Shown: positions 35,410 to 54,847, counted from the first letter of the stretch. The stretch is 64,000 nt of DNA from Scylla paramamosain (GCF_035594125.1 NW_026973672.1:1880001-1944000), one strand, 5' to 3'. Notes: generated from the letters alone by a model not told the origin. Translations and numbers: made by a program.

Positions 35410-37615
35410 TCAACGGGACACCCTTCCGTGGTAGTCTTTCTTGATCTGGAAAAAGCGTTTGAGTTGGTAAACCCAATGACCATCCTAGAGACGCTCGCAC
35501 TTAAAGGGGTACAAGGAAGACTACTGAGATGGATCCAAGGTTATATCACTGGAAGACATCTACGAGTCACATTCCAAGGGAAGACGTCCCTTCAATACTC
35601 TCTAGAAAATGGCACCCCGCAGGGAGGGATTCTGTCCCCAATACTATTTAACCTAGTCGTGGAGAGGTTGGTCAGCATAGACTTTGAGAGAGGGGTTAAA
35701 CTCCTCTGCTATGCCGACGATCTCCAGTTGATTTCACAAGGGAATGCCAAACACCGCAAAGCTCAGGTGGCTCTGCAGAAAATCGAGCAGATGTGTACAG
35801 AACTCGGCCTCAAGATTAACCCCCTTAAGACTAAAGCCATGCTTATCAAGGAGAGGAGGATACCTGAGGGAAATCTACGGATCCAGGACACTGACATCGA
35901 GTGGGTCCAGAAACATCAGTGCCTTGGAATCCACTTCGACTACAGACTCTCCTTCAAGCCCCAGGTCGAGTACCTAAAGGAAAGAATGGCCACAAGGATC
36001 AATGCGATGAAAGGCATGACTGCACTATCTTCCGGAGCCGACTATGATGTCTTACGATCTTACTATGTCCATGCAGTACGGTCCTTAATCGATTATTCCT
36101 CCATTGCTCTGGTCGGGTTGAATCCCACAGAACTACATGCCTTACAAGTACAGCAGAATAAGGCCATGCGCCTTATTGTTGGAGCTCCTATATGGACAAA
36201 ACTTAGTAATCTACAAGTGGAGACGGGCATAGCGCCCGTAGAAGCAAGGATCACTAAGAATGTTGCTGCAGCCACAGCGAAGCTTCTCACCACACCTGGT
36301 TACCCACTGACACGATCCAGGCTTAGAACCGCAGCAGCCCAGGGAGAGCAGTTCGACACCACCAGGTGGACTCGCAAGGCCAACATAGCATTGTCATCCT
36401 CAGGACTAAGATACGTCGGAGCACTGGATGAAGATACTGCATGCGAAGGTTATACAGAACCACCTCCTTGGACAGAGAACCATACGGTCTACAGCTGCAA
36501 GCTCCCTGATGCTCCCAGAGACGACACTGTAAGAAGACGAATACACGGCGAGCTCCAGATAGCCAGGCTGACAATTAACGACGCTGCCGTTTTCTACACT
36601 GATGGGTCAGTGGACGAAGATGGCAGAAGCGGAGCTGCCTTCATCTACAACGGAGAACAGTTCCTAACAAGACTTTCGGATGGCTGCAGCAGTATGCAGG
36701 CAGAGATGGTAGCTATACAGCAAGCCACGGCTCACGCTACTACACTACCCAACACCGACATAATCATACACACCGACTCACAGTCAGCAATGGAGGCTCT
36801 CCAAGCAAGGAACCTAAAGGACAACATTCGGCTCACTACCACCGTCAAGAGGAACATCCGGGAACTGCAGCGTCAAAGGAAAACTGTCACCATTAATTGG
36901 ATTCCGAGCCACGTAGGGATTCATGGGAACGAGTCAGCCGACATGGCAGCGAAGACAGCGGCGCTCCTTGCTGAAGTCACAACACATGTCCAGCCTTCAC
37001 TCTCGGCAATGAAGATGGCTGCACGACGACGAGAGACTACTATTACGACAAACAGAAACAGGACGTATGCTGCAGAAGGATCCAGGAGCTGTCAATGGTA
37101 CAGAGGAGTAACGGACGGCAAGAGACTTAGGATTCCGAGAGGTACGCCGAGGACACTACGAGTACATCTTCACCGGTTAAGACTCGGATACGTGTGCAAC
37201 TGGAGAATACGTCAACAAGAAGTACGGCCGTGTGCCCACTGTGGGGTCCATCAGGAAGAACCGTTACTACACTGGGTGCTGCAATGTGACAAGACAGAAC
37301 AACTCCGCCACCAGCTATCTACACACCACATGAACCCACAAGACATTGAAGCAAGGGGCACAGCTGTGAGAATGCTGAAAACACTCTTCTCTAGCCACAT
37401 GGACATTCTCACGAATACAATCCAACAATACCCGCCACCACGCTGACTTAGCTTAGCTAGAGATAGGAGAGGGACACATGTTATGGCTCACCTCTTAGTT
37501 TTTAGCTACGGGCCGCCAACGGCAATGGCCCGTTTCGGGAGTAATTTATTATGTAAATATTATTTATAAGCTTTTTTGTTTCCTTGAAATATACTTGTCT
37601 GTACTCCTGAATAAA

Positions 37616-37647
<32 letters not shown>
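35410..37647 (+). mobile_element. Family E LINE (RT plus RNase H), 5'-truncated, with poly-A
   Basis: Holds RT from just before its first catalytic Asp, a connection region, an RNase H domain and a Cys/His cluster, then a 3' UTR ending AATAAATCTTT and 29 A (37619-37647). A possible out-of-frame extension upstream (FTGPVGTDN near 35315-35345) suggests that the RT once began earlier and carries a shift. The RNase H domain points to the I-like group of LINEs; the exact clade is not fixed. Confidence 0.85.
35428..37446 (+). CDS. Reverse transcriptase-RNase H polyprotein fragment, 672 codons
   Basis: One open frame to TGA at 37444. RT: VVFLDLEKAFELVN (first Asp), ENGTPQGGILSPILFN, LLCYADDLQLI (Asp pair) and KINPLKTKAM. 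RNase H: FYTDGSVDEDGRSGAAFI (Asp, residue about 391), MQAEMVAIQQA (Glu, about 429), IIHTDSQSAMEAL (Asp, about 450) and WIPSHVGIHGNESADMAAK (His and Asp, about 493-504), so the acidic residues are all present. C-terminal CAHCGVHQEEPLLHWVLQC is a C-x2-C-x8-H-x4-C knuckle. The reported first codon is GTG and not a real start; the N-terminal half (endonuclease, RT fingers) is lost. The undamaged frame suggests a young insertion. A host role is possible but less likely. Confidence 0.85.
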   Translation: MVVFLDLEKAFELVNPMTILETLALKGVQGRLLRWIQGYITGRHLRVTFQGKTSLQYSLENGTPQGGILSPILFNLVVERLVSIDFERGVKLLCYADDLQLISQGNAKHRKAQVALQKIEQMCTELGLKINPLKTKAMLIKERRIPEGNLRIQDTDIEWVQKHQCLGIHFDYRLSFKPQVEYLKERMATRINAMKGMTALSSGADYDVLRSYYVHAVRSLIDYSSIALVGLNPTELHALQVQQNKAMRLIVGAPIWTKLSNLQVETGIAPVEARITKNVAAATAKLLTTPGYPLTRSRLRTAAAQGEQFDTTRWTRKANIALSSSGLRYVGALDEDTACEGYTEPPPWTENHTVYSCKLPDAPRDDTVRRRIHGELQIARLTINDAAVFYTDGSVDEDGRSGAAFIYNGEQFLTRLSDGCSSMQAEMVAIQQATAHATTLPNTDIIIHTDSQSAMEALQARNLKDNIRLTTTVKRNIRELQRQRKTVTINWIPSHVGIHGNESADMAAKTAALLAEVTTHVQPSLSAMKMAARRRETTITTNRNRTYAAEGSRSCQWYRGVTDGKRLRIPRGTPRTLRVHLHRLRLGYVCNWRIRQQEVRPCAHCGVHQEEPLLHWVLQCDKTEQLRHQLSTHHMNPQDIEARGTAVRMLKTLFSSHMDILTNTIQQYPPPR

Positions 37648-37648
<1 letters not shown>

Positions 37649-37787
37649 CATGTGCGTCAGTCTGTCACCCGGCCCGCGAACTAAACAACCCGACTCTCAG
37701 CACTGAGGGAGCATTGTAAGTTCTGCAACGCAGTGCAGATAATCTTATATTTATTTTGTTAAGGAACGAAGCATTTGTGCGCGCTTA

Positions 37788-37789
<2 letters not shown>

Positions 37790-37873
<84 letters not shown>
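37790..37873. repeat. (GT)n microsatellite, about 84 bp
   Basis: Perfect array between the family E LINE and a family C fragment. Confidence 0.98.
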
Positions 37874-37874
<1 letters not shown>

Positions 37875-37894
37875 ACTGATGTAGAAATATGAGT

Positions 37895-38101
37895 TTACTT
37901 TTGTGGCTGGTATGAAATTATCATGTATGTTTTGTCAAATAAACGCGTTAGTGAGACAATGCAGCTCCTACAGTTATCTGTATGAAGACTAAGACATGGC
38001 ACGTGACATTCCTGGTGAACCCCTGTGTTGATGACAATCACGCTGGACTTAACAAGACCTGACTTAGTGTTCTGTGGTCTCTGAGTTAAGAAGCTGAACA
38101 T
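37895..38101 (-). pseudogene. Short RT fragment related to family C
   Basis: The minus strand reads FLTQRPQN, KSSVIVINTGVHQECHVP and SLHTDNCRSC, which lines up with FLTHRPQYV, TNTGAPQGCVLSP and SLYTNDCRS of the LINEs at 11753-16919. It covers only the region around the PQG block. It lies about 280 bp upstream of the carboxylesterase start, in the opposite orientation. Confidence 0.65.
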
Positions 38102-38384
38102 CCCCCTATGGACGGGAAACTTAGCGTAGTATCGTGTGGCTTCACTTCTATTTTACTTGTTGAAAAGACCGCTTTGTGTATTTCCTATGATGTTCAGTTG
38201 CCGCTTCACTTCCTTTATGCACCCATCTTTGGCGTCACAGTGCCGCCCGGTGTGAGGAAACATTTTGTTTTGAAAAAATCACAACAGAAAATATACAGAC
38301 AAAACAGAAAGCCACTCATACTGATTTTAGTTGTTCCTGTACTCTTCCTCTCGCTTGTATCTCACAGCAGCAGAATAGAGAGGG

Positions 38385-44649
<6,265 letters not shown>

Positions 44650-44720
44650 TTTACCAACTCCTGACTAAATGCAAACAGTAACAAGCACCGCCTACCTAAC
44701 AACATAACTTAGATATAACC

Positions 44721-44836
<116 letters not shown>

Positions 44837-45041
44837 GAGAGAAGAGGACGAACAAGTGAGGAGGGCAATGATGGTGGAGGTTAGGGGGAGAAGGAGGGTT
44901 GGGAGACAAAAGAATAAGATGGAGAGTCGTAATAAGAAGTGATATGAACAAGCTGGGAGTGCAAGAAGATAGAAACAGATGGAGAAGGATAACTCCAGCG
45001 GCTGACCCTGCAATACACTGGGATTAAGGTCGTATGAAGAA

Positions 45042-45174
<133 letters not shown>

Positions 45175-45207
45175 GCCCTAACTCAGTGCAAACAAACGAA
45201 AAAAACG

Positions 45208-45285
45208 TCCACTGAGGTGCCAGTCAGTAAAGAAAAAAAAATCAAATTTAAGGATAACTGTCTTGAAACCGAACACTTTCATTAT
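45208..45285 (-). mobile_element. Old family B-like 3' end
   Basis: Minus strand: GGTTTCAAGACAGTTATCC, T-rich, GACTGGCACCTCAGTGGACG. Matches the order of the family B tail; no coding part. Confidence 0.5.
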
Positions 45286-46294
<1,009 letters not shown>

Positions 46295-46559
46295 CACACC
46301 AAGGCTCACTTACAAAACAAAGGAAAATCACGGCCCTACGTAGATGGAAAAAAAAAAAAAAAGAATAAAAGGAAAGAAAATCAAGAATATTGTAAAAAAA
46401 AAAATCAGAGGGCAGCACTATACATACATACGACAAAAAAAAAATAGATAAATAAAAACAGAAGTACAAATAAATTTAAAGATAAATAAAAGAAAAAAAA
46501 AATAAGCAAACAAAACACCCCCAAAAAATAAATCATGTGATTTACACACAAGTATGTAA

Positions 46560-46622
46560 GAATATAAGAACATAAGAAAATAAGCGAAGCTACAAGAAGC
46601 CGTCAGTCAGAGATGCTCTGGC
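46560..46622 (-). mobile_element. Short family A 3' signature
   Basis: AATATAAGAACATAAGAAAA and GCGAAGCTACAAGAAGCC match the complement of the family A tail (GGCTTCTTGCAGCTTCCCTT, ATGTTCTTATG). Only the tail is left. Confidence 0.5.
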
Positions 46623-46709
46623 CAAAGAAAAAAAAAAAAAAGAATAAAGAGAAGAAAATAAAAAAGTTTTAAAACTTGGTGGCATCAACATCTGCAGAGT
46701 AATACGACA

Positions 46710-47010
46710 CGTTTTTAGTGTCCACGAAGCTGTATTTCTCGTAGCCTAACTTAAACCAACTGAGGGCGGAGCAACACATCTACTAGTGTCCACGAATCTG
46801 CCCACAATCTAGCCTAACCCATCCTAACCTGACAGCTGAGCAACACACCAGCTTATAGTCTCCACGAACCAGTGCTGCTCGCAACCTAACCTTACCTAAC
46901 CTAACCCAACACGAGAGAGAAGTAACACATCTACATCTAGTCTCCACTAACCTGTACTGCTCGCATCCTGACCTAACCTCCACGAACCACTGGTCGCAAC
47001 CTCCTTCTAA
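46710..47010. repeat. Degenerate tandem repeat with CCTAACC runs
   Basis: The phrase GTCTCCACGAACC...CTGCTCGCAACCTAACC recurs near 46719, 46786, 46859, 46942 and 46979 (spacing about 37-83 bp), joined by CTAACC runs and GAGCAACACATCTAC. The CCTAACC runs resemble, but do not equal, the arthropod telomere repeat CCTAA. Confidence 0.65.
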
Positions 47011-48289
47011 CAGTATAACCTCAAACAAAACCATGCAAGTAATAGAGAGGTACATTCCCCACTCCGAGCTGGCGGTTAATTTACGTGGAAAAGGTTGCAG
47101 CCTCCGCCATCCTTTATCCTGAAGGAAGCACCGCAGGATTCTTCCCTTCCTGCGAGGTGGTCATGTGGTCATGGCCGCCTCCCTGGGCTGCAACATTTTT
47201 ATTGGCTTTTCCTATTTGTCTTTTTTTTTTTTTTCTCTCGTTAACTTTGGAACTAATTAACTTCTGAGGGTTTTTTCCTCCAGCAATGACCTTTCTCTCG
47301 TCAAGGATAAAGTCATCCATTATATGAAGTTTTCATCGACAAAAACATTGATACTGTTTTCTTTCCTAGAGTGTATGTAAGTCTTTCTTCTCTTAGAAGG
47401 ACGCAACTTCGATCCGAATACGTAATTATGTCAGGAATTAAGCTTTTCCTAATAAAACTTTCATGTACGGACAAACCTTTCTTAATAAAGCTTTCATATA
47501 CAGAGAACATCGTTCACATTCCTGCACAAAGCTTTCTACTTTATTTGTTTATTTTTTTTAGATGAAGCTGCCTGGGAGTGATATACATGCCTGTAAAAGA
47601 GGCTGGCTAGAGACCGCAAGAGCAAAAGAAAAAAATATATACGGCTCCTTTCAACATGCAACTTACTACTAACCAGGTAAGAATGCTTAGCACATACTCC
47701 ATTTCCCGCTGGAGGGACAGACCCGCCAGGTGTCTGCAATACCCACATATATTCAGAACGAAGCTTTCAGCAGCACACGAAGATATCTCTCTCCACGCTG
47801 CATCACTGCAGCAATATGTGTTGGGTATAGGTATTTCTCCTTCTGCACGATAAATAGAAATTTAAAGGCATCGTATAAGGAGAAATCGTGACGTGAAAAC
47901 ATCATGTAAATTCACTTAAACTTAATATATTTTAAGTCCCTGCTCAAGACTACTGACTCCATTATCAATTTTTTTTTTTTTAATCAGAAAATGCAAGACT
48001 ATTTGAACGTCAACTTAAAAAAAAAGAAAAGATTAACCAATTGATTGAGTGACTGGCAGACTGTTTGCTTGTTTTCTTAATTGATTTATAGATAAAACTG
48101 ACTGACATTGATTGGAACGTCAGCTGAAAAAATAAATGACCGACTGATTGAGTAACTGACTGACTGACACCAAGATGACAAGGTCATATTGCTCGGAAGG
48201 TGAAAATATTAAGCTAAAAACACCATCAAAATACAAGAACAAGTTAATGCTAAAACATATGTACTGTAACTGACTGACACTTGACATCG
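47011..48289. other. No gene recognised
   Basis: Short internal duplications only: TCCTAATAAAACTTTCATGT and TCTTAATAAAGCTTTCATAT near 47445-47505, and GAACGTCAACTTAAAAAA and GAACGTCAGCTGAAAAAA (48006 and 48115). No coding region supported. Confidence 0.4.
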
Positions 48290-48510
48290 ATGATCCGGAG
48301 TGGGAGACGGTACACAGCGACACTGCACGGCACCAGCAGTTCACCAGGACACAGTTTGGGGAAAGAGATCGAGGGCAAGACAAAGAGAGAGGTGGAGGGA
48401 TGGAATTACGGTAGAACTACAAAGGATAGGAGTCACTGAGGAAGATGCAGAGGACAGAAACAACTGGAAGAGACTGGTACATGGCGCTAACCCACGACAC
48501 TAGGGAAACT
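48290..48510 (+). mobile_element. RTE-like LINE C-terminal remnant, + strand
   Basis: Frame 48300-48503 gives RSRARQRERWRDGITVELQR and EDAEDRNNWKRLVHGANPRH, the GRxRxRW...DR..W pattern at the C-terminus of RTE-type RT proteins. It differs from the copy at 33760, so it is another family. No RT domain upstream. Confidence 0.65.
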
Positions 48511-48889
48511 GCCAAAAACGACGCAGTGAGTGGGGCGTTGAACCTGGAATAGAGGCGAAAGGCGAGTGGTGGGAGGAGATGACGTCCCTTGGTGGGCGGA
48601 GCAAGAACCCTCATCACCTGCTCCCCACTGATTGGATGGCAGCTTCAAATACGTAACAAGATAATTCTATTTTCACTGCAGACGCCCTGAACTCCTGCTA
48701 AACCCTTATTTGCACAAGGATTTAGAGACCTCGTTAAGCTGGAAACAAGAGGCCATATTCTCTAGAATTTCCGAGAGGACACAGCCGCTTCAGGGATCAG
48801 TCCACCAGCATCTGTGCACTCCGCGGCTGTGTGCTGTGTGGTTGTATGACTGTGTGGATGTGTGTTGTGTGGCTTTGTGCTGTGCTGTG

Positions 48890-48891
<2 letters not shown>

Positions 48892-48960
<69 letters not shown>
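48892..48960. repeat. (GT)n microsatellite
   Basis: About 69 bp. The flanks (48830-49020) are also rich in TGTGTGGCTGTG phrases. Confidence 0.97.
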
Positions 48961-48961
<1 letters not shown>

Positions 48962-49130
48962 TTGAGCGGCTGTGTGCTGTGTGGCTCTGCCTTTGTGGCT
49001 GTGCTGTTTGGCTGGGTTGAACGGCGGCTCCTGTTGCTGCTGCTGCCGCTGCTGTTACTACTCGTGTTGCAAAGTTTAAAATAAAAACTATCACTGAGAA
49101 AACACAAGCGTGTAGCCAGTACAGCAGCTA

Positions 49131-49133
<3 letters not shown>

Positions 49134-49200
<67 letters not shown>
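49134..49200. repeat. (GT)n microsatellite
   Basis: About 67 bp. Confidence 0.97.
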
Positions 49201-49203
<3 letters not shown>

Positions 49204-49350
49204 CCAGAACTGTGCATTCAGGTCACTTGATCTGTGACAGTTAGAAAAAAAATACTATCTCGGCGGGAAGCACTCAGAGATTATAAATTCCGATGCCCAT
49301 AAACTCTAATTATCATGACAAATCTTTCAGAGATGCTCAAACAGGTCTAC

Positions 49351-49601
<251 letters not shown>

Positions 49602-49796
49602 GACTCGAACCAGCACTGTTTATCCTCGCGGCTTTAATCTGCTGCGGAAGGGAACGAATTATTGTGGTGATGAATGTAATTAGTGTGTCGGAAGCAGAGA
49701 CAAAACGAAAAGGCAACATCGAGCGCTGGGTCTCTGGTCTCACTCTGGCGACTAAGGACACTCACGATCGTCTTCCGCGAGAAAAGAGTCAACTTG

Positions 49797-49996
49797 GCCT
49801 CGTACTCAGAAAGTCTTCGCTCACTTACCACGACTAAAAGGCCACAGAGATGCTTAACCGGCTTCTCAAGACTGTTTCTCCTGTTATTAGTGTAGGTACC
49901 ATGTCAATCTGTCACTAAAAGCGTAAAAATAGCCTTAAAAACCCTTGTAGCTTCAACTAGAGCCTCTTGTAAGTAGTGGAAGTGCTTTGAAATAAG
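49797..49996 (+). mobile_element. Short non-coding dispersed repeat (MITE-like), copy 1
   Basis: Aligns over about 200 bp with 60379-60598: shared blocks include CCACAGAGATG, TTCTCAAGA, AGCTTCAACTAGAG and GTGGAAGTGC. This copy's ends are worn (CGTACTCAGAAAG, TTGAAATAAG). Confidence 0.7.
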
Positions 49997-50631
49997 TTCT
50001 CTTGGTCACTCAGAAGGCAGCGTGACACTATAATGACAACAACCATGCAGAAGACAGAAAGGACATTAGTGGAAATTACCAGTTTCAAAATAAATATATA
50101 AAGAAAACTATACATAAATTCTAGTTAATAGGGGGAAAGAGAAGGAAAGATAAGGGTGTGTTTTGAAGGGCAATGCATGTAGTGACATTCTGGCACCATT
50201 TGATTACATTGACTGTAGATCGACACAGACTGAGAATTTCACCTGCAAAATTAGATCAGATTGGCCACAAATTCACAGCTTGATTGACGCAAACATTGGG
50301 TGGGGTGTTTGTCACCTCCACGATTACATTAAATCAGACTGACAACTTGATCACTAATCATTGCTAAGAAAAGTAATAAAGGAAAAGAGAGGAAGAAATG
50401 ACAAGAAAAGAAAAAAAAACCACCTTGGCGCTGGATGATGAGTGTTTCTTAGTGCGGAGGGGAGTGTTGGTGTGGGAGGGGAACGAAGGGTGTGTTGCGT
50501 GTTGCATGGCTGGGGAGGAAGTGAAGACGTGAGAAGGTGACTTGGCGTGACTTACAAAGGGTAATAACAATACAACACCTGTGGCACGTGTCGGATACAT
50601 GTTTCCGCCTCCACTGTTATCTAGAAACGGA

Positions 50632-50635
<4 letters not shown>
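49997..50635. other. No gene recognised
   Basis: Mixed sequence without coding frame, RNA gene or array. Confidence 0.45.

Positions 50636-50709
<74 letters not shown>
50636..50709. repeat. (GT)n microsatellite
   Basis: About 74 bp. Confidence 0.98.
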
Positions 50710-50714
<5 letters not shown>

Positions 50715-50894
50715 GTATTTTTATACACTTTATGTAATCTTAGGCTTACGGACAAAAAAATACTGAGGAAAAAATATTTACGTATGTGTATTTCCCGATA
50801 GGCTCGTCTCTTAAGAAACTTGTATTTCGAAAAGCCTCGGCACGACGGTGAGCTTTGTTTTAGAGGAGGCCAGACGACTGGTGGCGAGGACTCA

Positions 50895-50960
50895 GGTCGC
50901 CCGCAGGTGTGTGGCGCACGCAGGTGTGTGCCGCCCGCAGGTGTGTGCCGCCCGCCGCCA
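50895..50960. repeat. Short GC-rich tandem repeat
   Basis: CGCAGGTGTGTGGCGCACG and two copies of CGCAGGTGTGTGCCGCC in a row (about 18-bp unit, three copies). Confidence 0.8.
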
Positions 50961-51107
50961 CCTCATGTCAATAAACAGTCTCCTTTTGTCGCGTGTTTCC
51001 ATTACGCCTTCTTCAGAACCAAGACGTCCATGTAGCTTCAATGACTCCTTGGTAAGAAGTACGACATTCTTTACTTCACTTGTCGCGTGTTTCCTTCACG
51101 CCTCACC

Positions 51108-52503
51108 TTTTTTTTTTTTTTTTTTTGTGTAGGAAGGATACTGGCCAAGGGCAACAAAAATCTAATAAAAAAAAATGCCCACTGAAATGCCAGTCCCTTA
51201 AAAGAGTCAAAGCAGTGGTCAAAAATCGGTGGATAAGTGTCTTGAAACCTCCCTCTTGAAGGAATTCAAGTCATAGGAAGGTGGAAATACAGAAGCAGGC
51301 AAGGAGTTCCAGAGTTTACCAGAGAAAGGGATGAATGATTGAGAATACTGGTTAACTCTTGCGTTAGAGAGGTGGACAGAATAGGAGTGAGAGAAAGAAG
51401 AAAGTCTTGTGCAGCGAGGCCGTGGGAGGAGGGGAGGCATGCAGTTAGCAAGATCAGAAGAGCAGTTGGCATGAAAATAGCGGTAGAAGACAGCTAGAGA
51501 TGCAACATTGCGGCGGTGAGAGAGGGGCTGAAGACAGTCAGTTAGAGGAGAGGAGTTGATGAGACGAAAAGCTTTTGATTCCACCCTGTCTAGAACAGCA
51601 GTATGAGTGGAACCCCCCCAGACATGTGAAGCATACTCCATACATGGACGGATAAGGCCCTTGTACAGAGTTAGCAGCTGGGGGGGTGAGAAAAACTGGC
51701 GGAGACGTCTCAGAACACCTAACTTCATAGAAGCTGTTTTAGCTAGAGATGAGATGTGAAGTTTCCGGTTCAGATTATAAGTAAAGGACAGACCGAGGAT
51801 GTTCAGTGTAGAAGAGGGGGACAGTTGAGTGTCATTGAAGAAGAGGGGATAGTTGTCTGGAAGATTGTGTCGAGTTGATAGATGGAGGAATTGAGTTTTT
51901 GAGGCATTGAACAATACCAAGTTTGCTCTGCCCCAATCAGAAATTTTAGAAAGATCAGAAGTCAGGCGTTCTGTGGCTTCCCTGCGTGATATGTTTACCT
52001 CCTGAAGGGTTGGACGTCTATGAAAAGACGTGGAAAAGTGCAGGGTGGTATCATCAGCATAGGAGTGGATAGGACAAGAAGTTTGGTTTAGAAGATCATT
52101 AATGAATAATAAGAAGAGAGTGGGTGACAGGACAGAACCCTGAGGAACACCACTGTTAATAGATTTAGGAGAAGAACAGTGACCGTCTACCACAGCAGCA
52201 ATAGAACGGTCAGAAAGGAAACTTGAGATGAAGTTACAGAGAGAAGGATAGAAACCGTAGGAGGGTAGTTTGGAAATCAAAGCTTTGTGCCAGACTCTAT
52301 CAAAGGCTTTTGATATGTCCAAGGCAACAGCAAAAGTTTCACCAAAGTCTCTAAAAGAGGATGACCAAGACTCAGTAAGGAAAGCCAGAAGATCACCAGT
52401 AGAGCGGTCTTGACGGAACTCATACTGGCGATCAGATAGAAGGTTGTGAAGTGATATATGTTTAAGAATCTTCCTGTTGAGGATAGATTCAAAAACTTTA
52501 GAC
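51108..52503 (-). mobile_element. Family B LINE, best-preserved copy, 5'-truncated, minus strand
   Basis: On the minus strand it runs from the RT (SKVFESILNRKIL, near 52500) to the 3' signature and a T/A tail (51109-51126). No endonuclease is present. The left and right borders lie inside a 98-bp tandem repeat. It serves as the reference for the other copies in this window. Confidence 0.9.
51219..52322 (-). pseudogene. RT of family B LINE, 367-codon open frame, N-terminally incomplete
   Basis: Reads MDISKAFDRVWHKALISKLP (first catalytic Asp), SGVPQGSVLSPTLFLLFIND, SYADDTTLHFST (Asp pair), [35 protein letters not shown] and FIPFSGKLWNSLPASVFPPS, and ends SRHLSTDF. These are RT palm, thumb and C-terminal regions of a jockey-like LINE. 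Upstream RT blocks are in another frame (52492-52277), so one frameshift lies near 52320. The frame is otherwise clean, indicating a young copy. Confidence 0.85.
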
Positions 52504-52689
52504 CAAGATATGTTCGCAGCCTTACTAACTCCTCGGTAATGACAGTATGAAACTTTTTTACTTCATATGTCGCGCCTTTCCTTCACCAGAACTAAGAAGT
52601 GCACGCAACTTACTAACTTTTCGCTGATGACAGAAGCCCCGGCAGGACCAAGATAACACGCAATCTTACTAACTACAAATTAACTGCAT

Positions 52690-52830
52690 AACTTTCTTTT
52701 TCTCCGTAATGGCAACTAGACAAATGTATGGATGGTGATGAGAGGTGGAAATAAGTGTGTTTTGAACAGAGACCGTCACGTCTAGGCCTGATGGCTTCTT
52801 ACAGCTTCCCATATTCTATTATCTTATTTA
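52690..52830 (+). mobile_element. Family A LINE 3' end, + strand
   Basis: CAACTAGACAAATGTATGGA (LDKCMDGDERW) with stop, then CGTCTAGGCCTGATGGCTTC and TTACAGCTTCCCATATTC, the family A 3' signature. Confidence 0.65.
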
Positions 52831-52889
52831 CTGCAGTGAGTCATGTAGACAAAAAGAGTACATGAGGGGTGAAGTTTGAGGTATACATA

Positions 52890-53140
52890 GATCAACCCGT
52901 CAACCTTTATACAGGTGAATAAAGAGACAGGTAGAATACATGACAAACAATAAAGTTAAGTCATTGGTCGATACAACAACCTTTACACAGGTGAATAAAG
53001 AGACAGGTAGAATACACGACAAACGATAAACGACACAACAACCTTTACACAGGTGCATCAAGAGGCAGGCAGAGTACATGACAAGTGGTGAAGCTTGAGG
53101 CGCAATCACCACGTCCACCTTTACACACGCAGATAGACAC
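52890..53140. repeat. Degenerate tandem repeat, four copies
   Basis: AACCTTTACACAGGTGAATA with AGAGACAGGTAGAATACATG recurs with anchors near 52902, 52976, 53037 and 53117 (spacing about 75, 61 and 80 bp). Confidence 0.8.
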
Positions 53141-53460
53141 ACACACTCCATGACGTGAGATGAGGCTTGAGATACAGATCGACGTGTCTACTATACAAAC
53201 GATAACGCTTCCCAATGACACAGCCTTGCTACAAAGAGAAATATTACGTCCCTCACTTCCCATCGGCGTTTTGTGACATTTTGCCGTCTATATGTCACTT
53301 GATTCTGCCTTTTAGTTTGATTTCCATGTGATAAAAAATGTATTGCCAGTAAGAGGCACCGGAGAGGCTTACCTGACATGCCGCTCTCCTCCTGTCTAAA
53401 CACAATGAAGGGGCGCACTGTGGCCGCCCCGCCCCCACGCCCTCTGAAATGATAGAAAAG

Positions 53461-53586
53461 AGTGAGTATTAGCAATATTAGGAATGTTTACAATCCCTGC
53501 AGAGTGAGTATTACTAGTATTAGGAATGTTTACAATCCCTGCAGAGTGAGTGTTACTAGTATTAGAAATGTTTACAATCCCTTGCA
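53461..53586. repeat. 42-bp tandem repeat, three copies
   Basis: Unit starts AGTGAGTATTACTAGTATTA and ends TTTACAATCCCTGCAG. The period is a multiple of three, so the minus-strand frame reads a 14-residue repeat (GIVNIPNTSNTHSA). Confidence 0.93.
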
Positions 53587-53621
53587 GGAACATAACAAGC
53601 AATTACGACGAAAATCTCGCA

Positions 53622-53799
53622 AAAAAAAAAAAAAAAAAAAAAAAAAAAGATCGTTATTCTGATGATGATGATGATAAAAATATTAACTATGAATATTACT
53701 ACTACTACTACTACTACTTTTACTACTACTAAAACATTGTAACGAATACTACTACTACTACTACTACTACTTTTATTACTACTAAAACATTGTAACGAA

Positions 53800-53833
<34 letters not shown>

Positions 53834-53986
53834 GCTGCTGCTACTACTACTACTACTACTACTACTGCTACTGCTGCTGCTTCTACTATTACTACTACTA
53901 CTTTCACTATAACACTACAACTATTACTACTACTACTTCCACTAAAAACACTACAACCACCATTACTACTACTGCTGCTGCTGCTG

Positions 53987-54043
<57 letters not shown>

Positions 54044-54060
54044 ATAATAATAATAATAAT
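53622..54060. repeat. Poly-A and (TAC)n trinucleotide arrays
   Basis: A run of A (53622-53648), then interrupted TAC/TGC arrays between about 53697 and 54045. A block around ACTACTTTTACTACTACTAA, AACATTGTAACGAATACT is itself duplicated (53713 and 53769). Confidence 0.93.

Positions 54061-54847
<787 letters not shown>

Larger units (their letters stand above)
50985..52665. repeat. About 98-bp tandem repeat split by a family B LINE
   Basis: Anchors GTCGCGTGTTTCC at 50985 and 51082 (right after ACTTCACTT), then TGTCGCGCCTTTCC at 52568, plus ACTCCTTGGTAAGAAGTACG versus ACTCCTCGGTAATGACAGTA. When 51108-52503 is removed, the middle unit is restored at about its normal length. Confidence 0.75.

Noticed and set aside
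36093..36574. Minus-strand frames opposite the family E RT-RNase H
   Set aside because: Shadows of a strongly supported + strand gene.
46860..46930. Interstitial telomere array
   Set aside because: Only a few CCTAACC phrases; the regular arthropod CCTAA repeat is not present.
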